The notes: a model not told the origin generated them from the letters alone. Numbered from the stretch's first letter, positions 36,167 through 45,279 are shown. The stretch: 64,000 nucleotides of DNA from Litorimonas taeanensis (GCF_003634015.1 NZ_RBII01000001.1:1302001-1366000); one strand, 5' to 3'. Program-made: numbers and translations.

Positions 36167-38173
36167 TTAACTTTGCGGATTTGAATTCGGCGGAAGCGTT
36201 CCTAGCACGTTCATATCACTGGAAGTCTGCCCCTGCAATTGCGGGTTCTGCCCAGAATAGGGAGCATCATATGGATTTGCATAGGGGTCCAAAGCCGCTG
36301 AACTCCCCTGCGGCGCCACATATGGGCCGTTCTGTACTTGGGGCGTCCATTCAACGGGGCCAGATAAAGGCCCAGAAGAGGTATCTGCTTGGGAAGGCGC
36401 AGCATAGGGTTGTGCCTGTCCACCGCCAGCGGCCTGTTGCGCATAATATGGCTCTTGATGCGGCGCAGCGTAGTCTTGTTGATATTGCACAGGCTGATAG
36501 TGCGCCGCAGGCTGATACTCTGTTGGCGCAAACCGCGGCTCTGCGACGGCTTCAGGGATATAGGCACCTCCGCCCACTGTCTGGCCAGAGGCTGGCGGGC
36601 TAATCCGCGCTGACACAAAGAGTCTGGGGTCAAGGAAAACACGTGCCAAGGCCACCATAAGCAGAGCAAAGCCCCAAAATAATGTCGCCAAGGCGAACAT
36701 AAGCATTCGGGTATTTTGCCCCTTTAAGGCATAGCGCGCCCGTGAAATCTCACGAACATTTTCATTATTGGCCGCCGCTTGTGCCTGATTGATTAAGGCT
36801 TCCTGCTCACGTGCATTATATGTCGCCAAGCGCTCAGAGAGCGTTTTGCGTTCACGGACAAGATTTTGATATTGCGGCGTTAACTGCGTTAATTGGCGAA
36901 CTTTGCCATCGGCGCTGTTAAGTTGACGCTGCAGAGTAAATTCTTTTTCGCGCAAAGAATCTGCAGACGCCTGTAATGTATTTCGGCTTTTCATAATATC
37001 TTGATGCACAGGATTGGGGCCGACGCGGCGCCCCCCTGTTGCTTGACCATTATAGCCAGATTGAACCGACCGTAACTGTTCTAGCTCTTCGCGCTTTTGA
37101 CGAACGGGGTCACTATTCGGGAGATATTTTGCCAGTAACTGCCCTAATTCAAGTTCGGCCTGTGCAATACGCTGCGAAGCGCGGTCATCACGATATAAAT
37201 CAATCATAGCCGGGGTTGATCGCAACTGGTCTTCGACCTTGGCCAAAGCCGCTTCGGTCTCTGCGATTTCGGCGCGGGTTTTATTGAGCATTTCCTTAAG
37301 CTCTTCCGTCCGTTTTTGAACGCCCTCTTGCTCTGAAGCGAAATCAGAAATGTTGTTACGCTTTAAAAATTGCGCAATCATCTTCTCATTTTCCGTCAGC
37401 TGTTCTTCGGTCGCTACACGGCGTTGACCAATGAGGTCAGAAGAGCCTTCTACAAAGACAGACCGTCTAAAGACTTTATATTCATCGATAAAGGCGTTGA
37501 GGGCCTCAACCGCTACGGCAGGATCAGAATGCTTATAGGCCAAGTTGATAATCGAAGATTTTGGCTGCGGCATAACCACAAAAGACGATTCAACCCGCTT
37601 ACGGCGCTCCATTTGCGCCTCTCTGATTGCGGCTTGATTATTCCCTGCGGCGCGAATGCTTTCCTCGGCCGTTTTGTCAAAACGCATACTATCCGAAGGC
37701 GTTGATGTCATTTGGCCAATGACAGCATCAATCACTTCTGAATTTTTGATAATACCGACTTCGGTTAAGATAATGGTATCTGGCGTTAATTGTAGACCGT
37801 TTTGCGCCGCCTGGCTTCCGATGGGCTGATACACATATTCATCACCAAGCTGCACCATCAAGCTACCATGCGCGGTATAGGTGCGTTTGAACTTATTCGT
37901 CGCAAACCACGCCACTATCATCCCGATGAGCAATAGCGGAATCAACCATTTCAATTGTCGACCAAATGACTTCACCGCTTCGGAGAGACGAATATTAGGA
38001 ACACCCTGCGCATAGTCGCGGACGGTCAAGTCATGACCGCCTTTAGCGCCATAGTTTTCCGTGTCTACGGTTCCACCAGAGGCTAAGACCGCTCTCTTGG
38101 CTCCAGCATTTCTAAGTCTATTTCTAAGGCCAAACAGAGGCATAGATAATCCTTGTTGCGATTCGTTAACCAT
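36167..38173 (-). CDS. hfsA: Chain-length/export polysaccharide copolymerase (GumC/HfsA-like)
   Basis: A 668-aa Wzz/GumC-type inner-membrane protein. A first membrane segment (about 76-92, WLIPLLLIGMIVAWF), a periplasmic Wzz domain and long coiled coils (about 210-470), and a second membrane segment (about 500-522) are visible. After it comes a Pro/Gln/Tyr-rich cytoplasmic tail (about 535-668) with no kinase domain, so the ATPase-like function is split into the adjacent HfsB-like gene. A start at 38143 (MPLFGLRN), with AAGG upstream, is an alternative. It lies back to back with the export-outer-membrane gene, sharing a 95-bp promoter region. Confidence 0.86.
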   Translation of the reverse strand: MVNESQQGLSMPLFGLRNRLRNAGAKRAVLASGGTVDTENYGAKGGHDLTVRDYAQGVPNIRLSEAVKSFGRQLKWLIPLLLIGMIVAWFATNKFKRTYTAHGSLMVQLGDEYVYQPIGSQAAQNGLQLTPDTIILTEVGIIKNSEVIDAVIGQMTSTPSDSMRFDKTAEESIRAAGNNQAAIREAQMERRKRVESSFVVMPQPKSSIINLAYKHSDPAVAVEALNAFIDEYKVFRRSVFVEGSSDLIGQRRVATEEQLTENEKMIAQFLKRNNISDFASEQEGVQKRTEELKEMLNKTRAEIAETEAALAKVEDQLRSTPAMIDLYRDDRASQRIAQAELELGQLLAKYLPNSDPVRQKREELEQLRSVQSGYNGQATGGRRVGPNPVHQDIMKSRNTLQASADSLREKEFTLQRQLNSADGKVRQLTQLTPQYQNLVRERKTLSERLATYNAREQEALINQAQAAANNENVREISRARYALKGQNTRMLMFALATLFWGFALLMVALARVFLDPRLFVSARISPPASGQTVGGGAYIPEAVAEPRFAPTEYQPAAHYQPVQYQQDYAAPHQEPYYAQQAAGGGQAQPYAAPSQADTSSGPLSGPVEWTPQVQNGPYVAPQGSSAALDPYANPYDAPYSGQNPQLQGQTSSDMNVLGTLPPNSNPQS

Positions 38174-38268
38174 AAAGCCTTGTAAATTTTAATATTTCCT
38201 TATCCATTCTTGTTAAGAATTGAAAAAAGTGAACGTAACGGCAGAAAAAGTCGGATATTGAGTATTTT

Positions 38269-39267
38269 ATGCAAAAATCATCAAAATTATTAGGTTTAAT
38301 GGTGGTTTCAGGCGCCCTCATTTTTACCAACGCCGCCGAATCAGAGGCGCAATCTCGCTATTCACCAGCGGGGCCAATGACTGTAAACACAGCAAATCAG
38401 TTTACACCTTATGGTAAAACAGTTCCCATGATGCAGGCTCAATCGCTAAATAAGGTGCGAAATGGCGGATTAATGGGGCGTCTCACAAAAAAAAATACAG
38501 GGTCTAAAACATATGGCATGCCGTATCAGGGCTACCCTGGACGCATGGCCACGCCTTTCGTTTATGGCAGTTCCTATCCGATGCAAGGCCATCCACAGAG
38601 CTATGCCGCGCATACAATGACGCGCCCAGCCTTGTTCCAACAATGGGTCGATTACGAACCCGAATATCTTATCCAACCAGATGATCAGCTTGATATCGTT
38701 GTATCCTCTGCCCCTGAATTATCGCGCACTTTGACAGTAGGCCCTGATGGGCGGGTTGTCATGCCTATGAGCAAGCCGATTATGGCCGCAGGTCGGAGCT
38801 TTACACAATTACAAGGGCTATTGCGGGCTGAGCTCTCGAAGCAATTACGAGATCCCACAGTGGCGGTCACGCCGCGCTCTTATGCGCCGCAGCAAATCTT
38901 TGTGGGCGGTGAAGTCGGACAGCCTGGCACCTTCACTATTCCGGGTAAAATTGGCGCGATTGAAGCTATCTTTATGGCAGGCGGCATGCGGCCTACGGCT
39001 AAAACCTCTCAGGTCGCCATTTTACGGCGCGCCCCAAATGGCGGCATGATGATGCGGACGGTCAATATTCGCAACGGACTTCGCAATATTATTGAATATA
39101 ATGATAATATGCAGCTACGTCGCGGCGATATCGTCTATGTGCCTCAGTCCAGTATCGCCGAGGTCGGAACCTTTATGCAGAACCTAAGAGGCGCCCTGCC
39201 TGTGGACTTTAATCTGAGCTACCAATTCGGTAATAATGGCGGCGGGACAACAGTCATTTCGCCATAA
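38269..39267 (+). CDS. hfsD: Polysaccharide export outer-membrane protein (Wza/HfsD-like)
   Basis: A 332-aa export protein. After a signal sequence (to about ESEAQS, no lipobox cysteine) and a linker rich in Gly/Tyr/Pro, the PES domain runs from YLIQPDDQLDIVVSSAPELS (about 133) through TVGPDGRVVMP, followed by a SLBB unit with VGGEVGQPGTFTIPG and GAIEAIFMAGG. Wza proteins are usually lipoproteins; the absence of a lipid-anchor cysteine here is a small oddity. With the HfsA-like protein it would form the envelope-spanning export channel. A good terminator follows at about 39.3 kb. Confidence 0.9.
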   Translation: MQKSSKLLGLMVVSGALIFTNAAESEAQSRYSPAGPMTVNTANQFTPYGKTVPMMQAQSLNKVRNGGLMGRLTKKNTGSKTYGMPYQGYPGRMATPFVYGSSYPMQGHPQSYAAHTMTRPALFQQWVDYEPEYLIQPDDQLDIVVSSAPELSRTLTVGPDGRVVMPMSKPIMAAGRSFTQLQGLLRAELSKQLRDPTVAVTPRSYAPQQIFVGGEVGQPGTFTIPGKIGAIEAIFMAGGMRPTAKTSQVAILRRAPNGGMMMRTVNIRNGLRNIIEYNDNMQLRRGDIVYVPQSSIAEVGTFMQNLRGALPVDFNLSYQFGNNGGGTTVISP

Positions 39268-39317
39268 ATCGCGCCAGATATCGCGCTATAAATCGCGAAA
39301 GACCAACTTATTCATTC

Positions 39318-39340
39318 AAGGCCGCATCAAGCGGCCTTTT
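39318..39340 (+). terminator. Rho-independent terminator after hfsD-like gene
   Basis: AAGGCCGC-ATCAA-GCGGCCTT followed by a short T-run: an 8-bp GC-rich stem with a 5-base loop, 51 bases past the stop. Confidence 0.85.
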
Positions 39341-39352
39341 GCTTATCTAAAA

Positions 39353-39649
39353 CTAAGCCGCTTTTGAAACTATTTGGCGGTTTTCAGCTAACCAACCTCG
39401 CGCCGCTTTGAGCGCCAATGTGACGTCCTCTTGGCTCATTTCACGCTTTAATTCTGCCTGATAGGCTTTGGCCGGCGATGAACCCATCATGGCCGCAAGG
39501 CTGAACCATTTATGCGCTTCAACGAAATCCGGTCCTCTATCTTCTACATCTGTTGAGTAGATCAGGCCCAAACGAAACATGTCATCTGAGTTGGCTTGAA
39601 CGGCAATCGCCTGCTCGGCTTCTTGTACTTCAATTGTTGTAAAGGCCAT
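39353..39649 (-). CDS. Small Sel1-repeat (SLR) protein
   Basis: A 98-aa protein built around one Sel1/TPR-like repeat: MFRLGLIYSTD, then DFVEAHKWFSLAAMMGSSPAKAYQAELK, which is the canonical SLR helix pair. Such small proteins usually mediate protein contacts; no enzymatic motif is present. The ATG at 39649 is chosen over one 27 bases upstream because GGAGG lies seven bases before it. Its leader contains a 23-nt element shared, in opposite sense, with the candidate sRNA at about 52.1 kb. The gene stands alone between a terminator and a long non-coding gap. Confidence 0.75.
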   Translation of the reverse strand: MAFTTIEVQEAEQAIAVQANSDDMFRLGLIYSTDVEDRGPDFVEAHKWFSLAAMMGSSPAKAYQAELKREMSQEDVTLALKAARGWLAENRQIVSKAA

Positions 39650-39669
39650 CTTGACCTCCCTATTTCTTG

Positions 39670-39692
39670 TTTTCACCTAAAACCTTCAGGAG
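39670..39692 (-). promoter_or_regulatory. 23-nt leader element complementary to the candidate sRNA
   Basis: On the plus strand this stretch, beginning TTTTCACCTAA and ending CCTTCAGGAG, equals 52126-52148 at 22 of 23 positions. Since the Sel1 gene is read from the minus strand, its mRNA leader is complementary to the candidate plus-strand sRNA. The element starts 21 bases upstream of the ATG, just beyond the GGAGG ribosome site. Confidence 0.5.
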
Positions 39693-39951
39693 TTCGGAGA
39701 CCCTTTTCCTAAAGCACTGTCTGAGGCCAGTTTTCCTGTGTCTCTCAGACTGTGATTAGACTTTTACTTCACAGGATAAATATACAGTTAACAAGGAACA
39801 GGGTTAATCATGGTTTATCTTAGTTAAAACAAGTAAATATGAGTTACTTTTAAGTTATACTTAGATTAAAATATTATTACATCAAGTATACTGTCAATTT
39901 AAAACCCAAACAAACAAGTATTTTTCAAGTATGCCAAGATTGGAAAGAGCC

Positions 39952-39989
39952 AAAAAAAAATCCACTTTTCTTTGAAAAAAATGGATTTT
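39952..39989 (-). terminator. Rho-independent terminator of the gat/nitroreductase operon
   Basis: AAAATCCA (39957-39964) and TGGATTTT (39982-39989) form an 8-bp stem; on the minus strand it runs into a U-run of about nine, 29 bases past the nitroreductase stop. Confidence 0.75.
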
Positions 39990-40017
39990 GATAACGATTT
40001 ATTTGAACTTTCAAGTA

Positions 40018-40707
40018 CTAATCATAAAATTGGCTTACTTGGTCAAGCTCTGCCCTATCAGCATAGAGGGAATTGACGGCCTTATCCGGATTTCCATATC
40101 CCATCGCCATACCAACCAGAACTTCTTCTTCGTCTGGAATGGTCAAGATTTCATGGCAGACAGAAGACCAATTCCGCCACCACCCCTGCGGCGCTGTATG
40201 CAGACCTGCTTCACGCGCCAACAGCATTAATGACTGTAATAATATCCCAATATCCATATATTGCGGCATATTGAGCTTTTTATTCCCCGTGATGATAATC
40301 CCGACAGGCGCATTGAAAAAATCGGCGTTTCGCGCCAGCCAAGCCAAACGAGCCATTTTATCGTCTTTCGCAATACCGATCAGTTTATACATATCTTCGC
40401 CAAGCTTATAGCGCCAAGAGCGTTGAGGCTCCCACAACGGAGACGGATAAGCGGGATAAGTTGGCTCTTCGGTTTTTCCAGCTAAAGTACGCTCGGTTGC
40501 GCGCTTTTTGAATTCGGCCAATGTATCGCCAGTCATAACATGGAGCTTCCACGGCTGGAGATTGCCGCCAGACGGGCTACGCATAGCCTTTTCCAAGATT
40601 TCACGCAGTAAGGCGCTAGGAACGGGCGTGTCCAAAAAGTCCCTGACGGTAATACGTGTAGAGAGCGCTTCGCTGACGGTTTGACTCGTAGATGTGTTTA
40701 GGCTCAT
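40018..40707 (-). CDS. Nitroreductase-family flavoprotein
   Basis: A 229-aa FMN-dependent oxidoreductase of the nitroreductase family. RITVRDFLDTPVPSALLREI and AMRSPSGGNLQPWKLHVMTG form the FMN-binding N-terminus, and PEEEVLVGMAMGYGNPDKAVN-like residues near the C-terminus (here PDEEEVLVGMAMGYG) complete the fold. The physiological substrate cannot be predicted; quinones or nitro compounds are usual test substrates. The ATG overlaps the stop of a 58-aa membrane protein gene (ATGA), placing it last in the gatCAB operon. Confidence 0.88.
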   Translation of the reverse strand: MSLNTSTSQTVSEALSTRITVRDFLDTPVPSALLREILEKAMRSPSGGNLQPWKLHVMTGDTLAEFKKRATERTLAGKTEEPTYPAYPSPLWEPQRSWRYKLGEDMYKLIGIAKDDKMARLAWLARNADFFNAPVGIIITGNKKLNMPQYMDIGILLQSLMLLAREAGLHTAPQGWWRNWSSVCHEILTIPDEEEVLVGMAMGYGNPDKAVNSLYADRAELDQVSQFYD

Positions 40708-40880
40708 TTTCTCTTACTCTTGATAGAATTAATCCAGACCAGAATCGCATAATCCGCAAGGCCCAAACCAAGCCCTAACAAAAGGGCAAGGGCCAAGTTC
40801 TTTGTTTGGTTATAGAATAAGAACCCCACACCAACAGCGATGATAGACGCGCTAAAGGCAGGGCCCTCTTGAAGGCGCAT
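40704..40880 (-). CDS. Small membrane protein, 58 aa
   Basis: Reading from the ATG at 40880 gives MRLQEGPAFSASIIAVGVGF, then a loop and a second hydrophobic stretch (LALALLLGLGLGLADYAILV), ending in basic KSKRK. Two membrane helices with a basic tail suggest an inner-membrane protein of unknown function. The start follows directly on the stop of the 68-aa neighbour and the stop overlaps the nitroreductase ATG, so it is almost certainly translated as part of the operon. It resembles its 68-aa neighbour (both have two helices and an Ala-Asp motif: LADYAILV and LADFLVFS), so the two may be paralogues. Confidence 0.7.
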   Translation of the reverse strand: MRLQEGPAFSASIIAVGVGFLFYNQTKNLALALLLGLGLGLADYAILVWINSIKSKRK

Positions 40881-41087
40881 CTAAGCTCCGCCTTGTTTTT
40901 TCAAAAAAGAGAATACCAAGAAGTCAGCCAAAGCGACGGCAAAAGCAATGCCGCCGGCCAGCCAAAAATTCATTTTTACGATGAGGGCTAATGTCAAAAA
41001 GATAACCACAAAGACAACAGCAGGCCCAATAACCCGCATAAGGTCCCAAATTAAATTTGGCGGCTGATTATCTGGCGTTTCTGACAT
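40881..41087 (-). CDS. Small membrane protein, 68 aa
   Basis: A 68-aa protein with a polar N-terminus (MSETPDNQPPNLIWD) and two hydrophobic helices (VIGPAVVFVVIFLTLALIV and WLAGGIAFAVALADFLVFSF), ending KKQGGA. AAGGAGCC precedes the ATG. It lies nine bases after gatB and abuts the 58-aa gene. No function is recognised; a heteromeric pair with the 58-aa protein is a reasonable guess from similarity and adjacency. Confidence 0.75.
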   Translation of the reverse strand: MSETPDNQPPNLIWDLMRVIGPAVVFVVIFLTLALIVKMNFWLAGGIAFAVALADFLVFSFLKKQGGA

Positions 41088-41096
41088 ATTGGCTCC

Positions 41097-42590
41097 TTAT
41101 AACCCTAATTTTTCTCGTAAAATCTTATTCACGGCCTGCGGGTTAGCTTTACCTTGGCTTGCCTTCATGACCTGCCCAACAAAGAATCCGACAAGCTTTG
41201 GATTTTCCTTGGCGGCCGCGGCTTGATCGGGATTAGCATCAATCACCTTTTGCACCATTGCCGCAATCGCGCCTGTATCGGTAACTTGCTTGAGACCTTG
41301 CTTTTCGATGATTTCATCGGCTGTACCTTCGCCATTGAACATACGCTCAAACACATCTTTGGCAATCTTACCTGAAATTGTGTCATCAGCGATACGGTCA
41401 AGCAGTCCACCCAATGCATCCGCAGAGACAGGGCTGTTTTCTAGGTCGAGGCTTGCTTTATTCAGCGCCCCAAACAATTCACCCATGACCCAGTTCGACG
41501 CGATTTTTGCATCACGGCCCTTGGCCACGCTTTCGTAAAAGTCTGCCTTAACCGCCTCTGCAGTAAGAATACGGGCATCATATTCGGGTAAGCCGTAATC
41601 GCTCATGAAACGGCTCTTACGCGCATCAGGCATCTCTGGAAGCTCTGATTTAATCCGGTCAACAAAGCTTTGCTCTAATTTCAAGGGGAGCAAATCAGGG
41701 TCTGGGAAATAGCGATAATCATGCGCGTCTTCTTTGGACCGCATAGTCCGCGTTTCGCCCTTCACACTGTCAAACAGGCGTGTCTCTTGATCGATAGTCC
41801 CGCCTGCTTCGATGATTTCAATATGACGGCGGGCCTCGTAATTAATGGCTTGGCGAATGAAACGCATAGAGTTCACGTTTTTAATCTCGCAGCGCGTCCC
41901 AAGCTCTCCGCCAGGTCTACGTACAGAGACATTCACGTCAGCGCGTAAATTACCTTTTTCCATATCGCCGTCACATGTGCCAAGGGCCCGCACAATACCG
42001 CGTAGTTTTTCTACATAGGCCGAGGCTTCCTCTGGCGAGCGCATATCGGGTTTAGACACGATTTCCATCAAGGCCACACCACAGCGATTTAAATCGACAT
42101 AGGTTTCATCTGGCGACAGATCATGCACTGACTTACCAGCATCTTGTTCCAAATGCAGGCGTTCAATCCCAACGGTGACGGCATCACCAACATTTCCGTC
42201 AGCATCGATAGGCAAAATTTCTATTTCGCCTTCGCCGACAATGGGGAACTCAAACTGAGAAATTTGATAACCTTGCGGCAGATCGACATAGAAGTAATTT
42301 TTACGGTCAAATCGCGAGAATAAATTGATTTGCGCGTTTAGGCCCAAACCTGTTTTTACGGCTTGCTCAACGCAAAATTCATTCAAGACAGGGAGCATGC
42401 CTGGCATACCCGCATCAACTAATGAAACTTGGCTGTTTGGCTCAGAACCATAGGCTGTTGATGAACCTGAAAAGAGTTTCGACGTCGATGCCACTTGCGC
42501 ATGAACTTCTAACCCGATGATGATTTCCCAATCACCCGTTTCGCCTTTGATATAATCTTTAGGGTCTCCGACCCGCTCTGCTGTGAACAT
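41097..42590 (-). CDS. gatB: Asp-tRNA(Asn)/Glu-tRNA(Gln) amidotransferase subunit B
   Basis: Subunit B binds the misacylated tRNA and phosphorylates the acyl group in the indirect route to Gln-tRNA or Asn-tRNA. The 497-aa length is standard. [19 protein letters not shown], the [20 protein letters not shown] segment, [20 protein letters not shown] and [13 protein letters not shown] are family hallmarks; the C-terminal YqeY-like domain ends [14 protein letters not shown]. It follows gatA by three bases. Confidence 0.97.
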   Translation of the reverse strand: MFTAERVGDPKDYIKGETGDWEIIIGLEVHAQVASTSKLFSGSSTAYGSEPNSQVSLVDAGMPGMLPVLNEFCVEQAVKTGLGLNAQINLFSRFDRKNYFYVDLPQGYQISQFEFPIVGEGEIEILPIDADGNVGDAVTVGIERLHLEQDAGKSVHDLSPDETYVDLNRCGVALMEIVSKPDMRSPEEASAYVEKLRGIVRALGTCDGDMEKGNLRADVNVSVRRPGGELGTRCEIKNVNSMRFIRQAINYEARRHIEIIEAGGTIDQETRLFDSVKGETRTMRSKEDAHDYRYFPDPDLLPLKLEQSFVDRIKSELPEMPDARKSRFMSDYGLPEYDARILTAEAVKADFYESVAKGRDAKIASNWVMGELFGALNKASLDLENSPVSADALGGLLDRIADDTISGKIAKDVFERMFNGEGTADEIIEKQGLKQVTDTGAIAAMVQKVIDANPDQAAAAKENPKLVGFFVGQVMKASQGKANPQAVNKILREKLGL

Positions 42591-42593
42591 GTT

Positions 42594-44060
42594 CTAGCTC
42601 CACCACTTTGTTGGTTTGGCTTTAAATCCTGCTGCGTCTTCCAATGCACTTGCGGCCTTGAACACGGTTTCTTCGTCCAGCGCGCGTCCAATTAATTGGA
42701 GGCCCAATGGCAAGCCGTTTTTGTCGAGGCCCGCAGGGACAGAAATACCCGGCAATCCTGCGAGGTTGGTCGTGACAGTGAAAATATCATTTAGATACAT
42801 TTGCACCGGATCTGTCACTTTACGCCCAACGGGGAAAGCCGCGCTTGGGGCTGTCGGCGTTAAAATCGCATCGCATGTTTGCCACGCATTTTCAAAATCT
42901 TCGACAATCCGCGTACGGACTTTCTGCGCGCGAAGATAATAAGCATCATAATAGCCCGCAGAGAGAACATAAGTACCAATCATAATACGGCGACGGACTT
43001 CTTTGCCAAAGCCAGCAGTCCGTGTGCGGTCATATGTATCGTTCAGATCTTTGCCATCAACACGCAAGCCATATCGCATACCGTCATAACGGGCGAGGTT
43101 TGAAGAGGCTTCGGCGGGCGCCACCACATAATAAGCCGGCAAGGCGTATTTCGTATGTGGCAATGTAATTGGCACGATTTCCGCGCCTGCGGCCTTCATC
43201 CACTCAATACCTTGGTCCCAAAGCGCTTGGATATCATCGGGCATGCCCTCAATGGCATATTCTTTGGGAATACCGATACGCATGCCTTTGACAGATTGAC
43301 CACATGCGTCCGACCATTTCGGCACCTCAACATTCAAAGAGGTAGAATCTTTGGCATCATATCCCGACATGGATTCAAGCAATATCGCGGCGTCTTTCAC
43401 GGTCTTTGCAATCGGCCCCGCTTGGTCAAGCGATGAAGCGAAAGCAACGGTACCCCAACGCGAACACCGTCCATAAGTTGGCTTTATCCCAACTGTCCCA
43501 GTAAAGGCAGCCGGTTGGCGGATTGACCCCCCCGTATCAGTGGCCGTTGCGCCAAGACACATATCTGCCGCGACAGCCGCCGCTGACCCCCCAGATGATC
43601 CGCCCGGCACGAGGTCTTCTTCGTTACGCCAAGGGTTTATAACTGGGCCATATGCCGAAGTCTCATTCGAAGACCCCATCGCAAATTCATCCAAGTTCAA
43701 CTTGCCCAGCATGACCATGCCGTCTGCCTTCATATTGGCGGTGACGGAACTTTCATAAGTCGGTTCGAAATCCCCCAAAATCTTAGAGGCCGCACATGTT
43801 TTCACACCGTCCGTACAAAACAAGTCTTTCACGGCAAGCGGCGCGCCTTCCAAAAGGCCGACCTCGCCGCGCTCTCTGCGGTTATCAGATTGTTTGGCCT
43901 GCTCTATCGCAAGCTCATGCGTGTCTGTGATAAAAGCGTTGAGCTTTTTACCCTCAGTACAGGCTTTGATATGAGCTTCTGTCAGCTCAACAGATGTGAA
44001 ATCGCCCTTCGCCATGCCGTCTAGGGCATCAAAGAGGCTAAGTTGTGTAAGTTCGCTCAT
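42594..44060 (-). CDS. gatA: Asp-tRNA(Asn)/Glu-tRNA(Gln) amidotransferase subunit A
   Basis: The amidase subunit that releases ammonia from glutamine. The 488-aa protein carries the amidase signature: catalytic lysine in [10 protein letters not shown], the serine-rich [20 protein letters not shown] and the nucleophile serine in [14 protein letters not shown]. It lies three bases after gatC and three before gatB. Confidence 0.97.
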   Translation of the reverse strand: MSELTQLSLFDALDGMAKGDFTSVELTEAHIKACTEGKKLNAFITDTHELAIEQAKQSDNRRERGEVGLLEGAPLAVKDLFCTDGVKTCAASKILGDFEPTYESSVTANMKADGMVMLGKLNLDEFAMGSSNETSAYGPVINPWRNEEDLVPGGSSGGSAAAVAADMCLGATATDTGGSIRQPAAFTGTVGIKPTYGRCSRWGTVAFASSLDQAGPIAKTVKDAAILLESMSGYDAKDSTSLNVEVPKWSDACGQSVKGMRIGIPKEYAIEGMPDDIQALWDQGIEWMKAAGAEIVPITLPHTKYALPAYYVVAPAEASSNLARYDGMRYGLRVDGKDLNDTYDRTRTAGFGKEVRRRIMIGTYVLSAGYYDAYYLRAQKVRTRIVEDFENAWQTCDAILTPTAPSAAFPVGRKVTDPVQMYLNDIFTVTTNLAGLPGISVPAGLDKNGLPLGLQLIGRALDEETVFKAASALEDAAGFKAKPTKWWS

Positions 44061-44063
44061 GCC

Positions 44064-44378
44064 CTACTCCACACTTCTTGGGACGACAAAGAAGCCATCG
44101 TCTTTTTTCGGCGCATTTTTCAATACATCATCGCGCTTATCACCATCAGTGATCGCATCAGCTCTCAATGGCGCAGACATATCCACGGCGGATGTCATCG
44201 GCTCTACGCCTTCCACATCCACTTCGTTTAACTGCTCAATCCATGACAAAATCCCATTTAGGTCATCGGCCAAAGGTTGAAGCCTATCCGCCTCAACATG
44301 GAGCCGCGATAATCGGGCGATTTTCTTGACATCTTCGGCGCTTACGGCGCCTTCAGGCTTACTCACAGGAGTCTCCAT
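44064..44378 (-). CDS. gatC: Asp-tRNA(Asn)/Glu-tRNA(Gln) amidotransferase subunit C
   Basis: The small belt subunit that stabilises the GatA-GatB pair. Reading from METPVSKPEG gives 104 aa, close to the usual 95-100, with the conserved start AEDVKKIARLSRLHV, then LNGILSWIEQLNEVDVEGVE and the C-terminal DDGFFVVPRSVE. The reading frame stays open 102 bases further upstream, but those residues do not resemble the family. First gene of the operon gatC-gatA-gatB-two small membrane proteins-nitroreductase. Confidence 0.9.
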   Translation of the reverse strand: METPVSKPEGAVSAEDVKKIARLSRLHVEADRLQPLADDLNGILSWIEQLNEVDVEGVEPMTSAVDMSAPLRADAITDGDKRDDVLKNAPKKDDGFFVVPRSVE

Positions 44379-44531
44379 CTTTCGTTTGAATGCGCGAGTT
44401 AGCAGGGGCAATGTGACTGGGCAAGTCATGGATTGATTGAAGCCTGTAATTTCGGCCGTCTTGCACAGCGCTAAGGCCATATTTTGCCTTGTTTATCTAA
44501 TTTATTATCAGCGCCGCTCATCGCCCTCTCC

Positions 44532-44581
44532 CTAGGCTGCGCCCTGCTTTTGCGTAAGCCTAGCCTCTCAGGCAAAAGCAG
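44532..44581. other. Interleaved inverted repeats (possible pseudoknot) upstream of gatC
   Basis: CTAGGCT (44532-44538) is complementary to AGCCTAG (44557-44563), and CTGCTTTTGC (44544-44553) to GCAAAAGCAG (44572-44581). The arms alternate, so the stems can form only as an H-type pseudoknot (linkers of 5, 3 and 8 bases) or as alternatives. The element is about 150 bases before gatC (minus strand) and 84 before the acyltransferase gene (plus strand), so the strand it acts on is unclear. Confidence 0.45.
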
Positions 44582-44664
44582 TCTAATAAGCCCTAAGCGG
44601 ACATAACAGATAGAAGAGAAGAAAGATGAAGCAGAAGACGAAACTTAAATATGAAATCTAATAT

Positions 44665-45258
44665 ATGAAATATGACAATAGGGTGGTCAGCCCCTCTACG
44701 CCGCGCATGGGCAACCGTTTTTCGCGGTGGTTAGGCCAAACCATTATGAATATGATGGGATGGACGATTAAAGGATCATTTCCCGACGAGAAAAAACTGA
44801 TTATTATCGGTGCGCCTCATACGTCTAATTGGGATCTTATTCTCGCTATGTCCGCCATGTTGTCTGTGGGTTTACGGTTTTCGTGGATGATGAAAAAAGA
44901 AGCTTTCTTTTGGCCATTGGGCAATCTTTGGAAAGCGTTAGGCGGCATCCCAATTGATAGAGGCGGCGATGTTGATGTGGTGGGGCAAATTTCTGAATAC
45001 TTCGAAAACAATGATAATGTGTGGATTGGCCTCACGCCCGAAGGTACACGCACAAAAGTTGATTCTTTTAAAAAGGGATATCTGCGTATAGCCTATGGCA
45101 CCAATGTCCCTCTTTTTATAATCGGCATAAATGCACCAACGAAACAAGTCGTTTTAGAGAAGATCTGGAAAACGACAGGAGACATGGAAAAAGACAATGC
45201 AGCGGTCAAAGCATTTTTCGACGACAATTTTAAAGGCATCGTGCCTAAAAACGGCTAG
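44665..45258 (+). CDS. PlsC-like 1-acyl-glycerol-phosphate acyltransferase family protein (first copy)
   Basis: A 197-aa acyltransferase of the PlsC/lysophospholipid family. Motif I is H-T-S-N-W-D (about 51-56, HX4D), motif III is GLTPEGTRTK with the phosphate-binding arginine, and FKKGYLRIAYGTNVPLFIIG follows. There is no long membrane domain. It probably transfers a fatty acyl chain in phospholipid or ornithine-lipid type metabolism; the acceptor is unknown. A weak ribosome site precedes the ATG. A close paralogue follows after 21 bases. Confidence 0.85.
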   Translation: MKYDNRVVSPSTPRMGNRFSRWLGQTIMNMMGWTIKGSFPDEKKLIIIGAPHTSNWDLILAMSAMLSVGLRFSWMMKKEAFFWPLGNLWKALGGIPIDRGGDVDVVGQISEYFENNDNVWIGLTPEGTRTKVDSFKKGYLRIAYGTNVPLFIIGINAPTKQVVLEKIWKTTGDMEKDNAAVKAFFDDNFKGIVPKNG

Positions 45259-45279
45259 CCACAACGCTGAGTATTTCTC

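Larger units (their letters stand above)
39650..40017. other. Non-coding gap: Sel1 leader and operon terminator
   Basis: The left part is the leader of the minus-strand Sel1 gene, with a 23-nt shared element at 39670-39692. The right part (39952-39989) is the terminator of the gat/nitroreductase operon. The middle is AT-rich with no gene seen. Confidence 0.5.

Noticed and set aside
44532-44581. Possible SAM-II or preQ1-II riboswitch.
   Set aside because: The pseudoknot-like geometry is suggestive, but I see none of the conserved core bases of those classes and the neighbouring genes do not fit their pathways.
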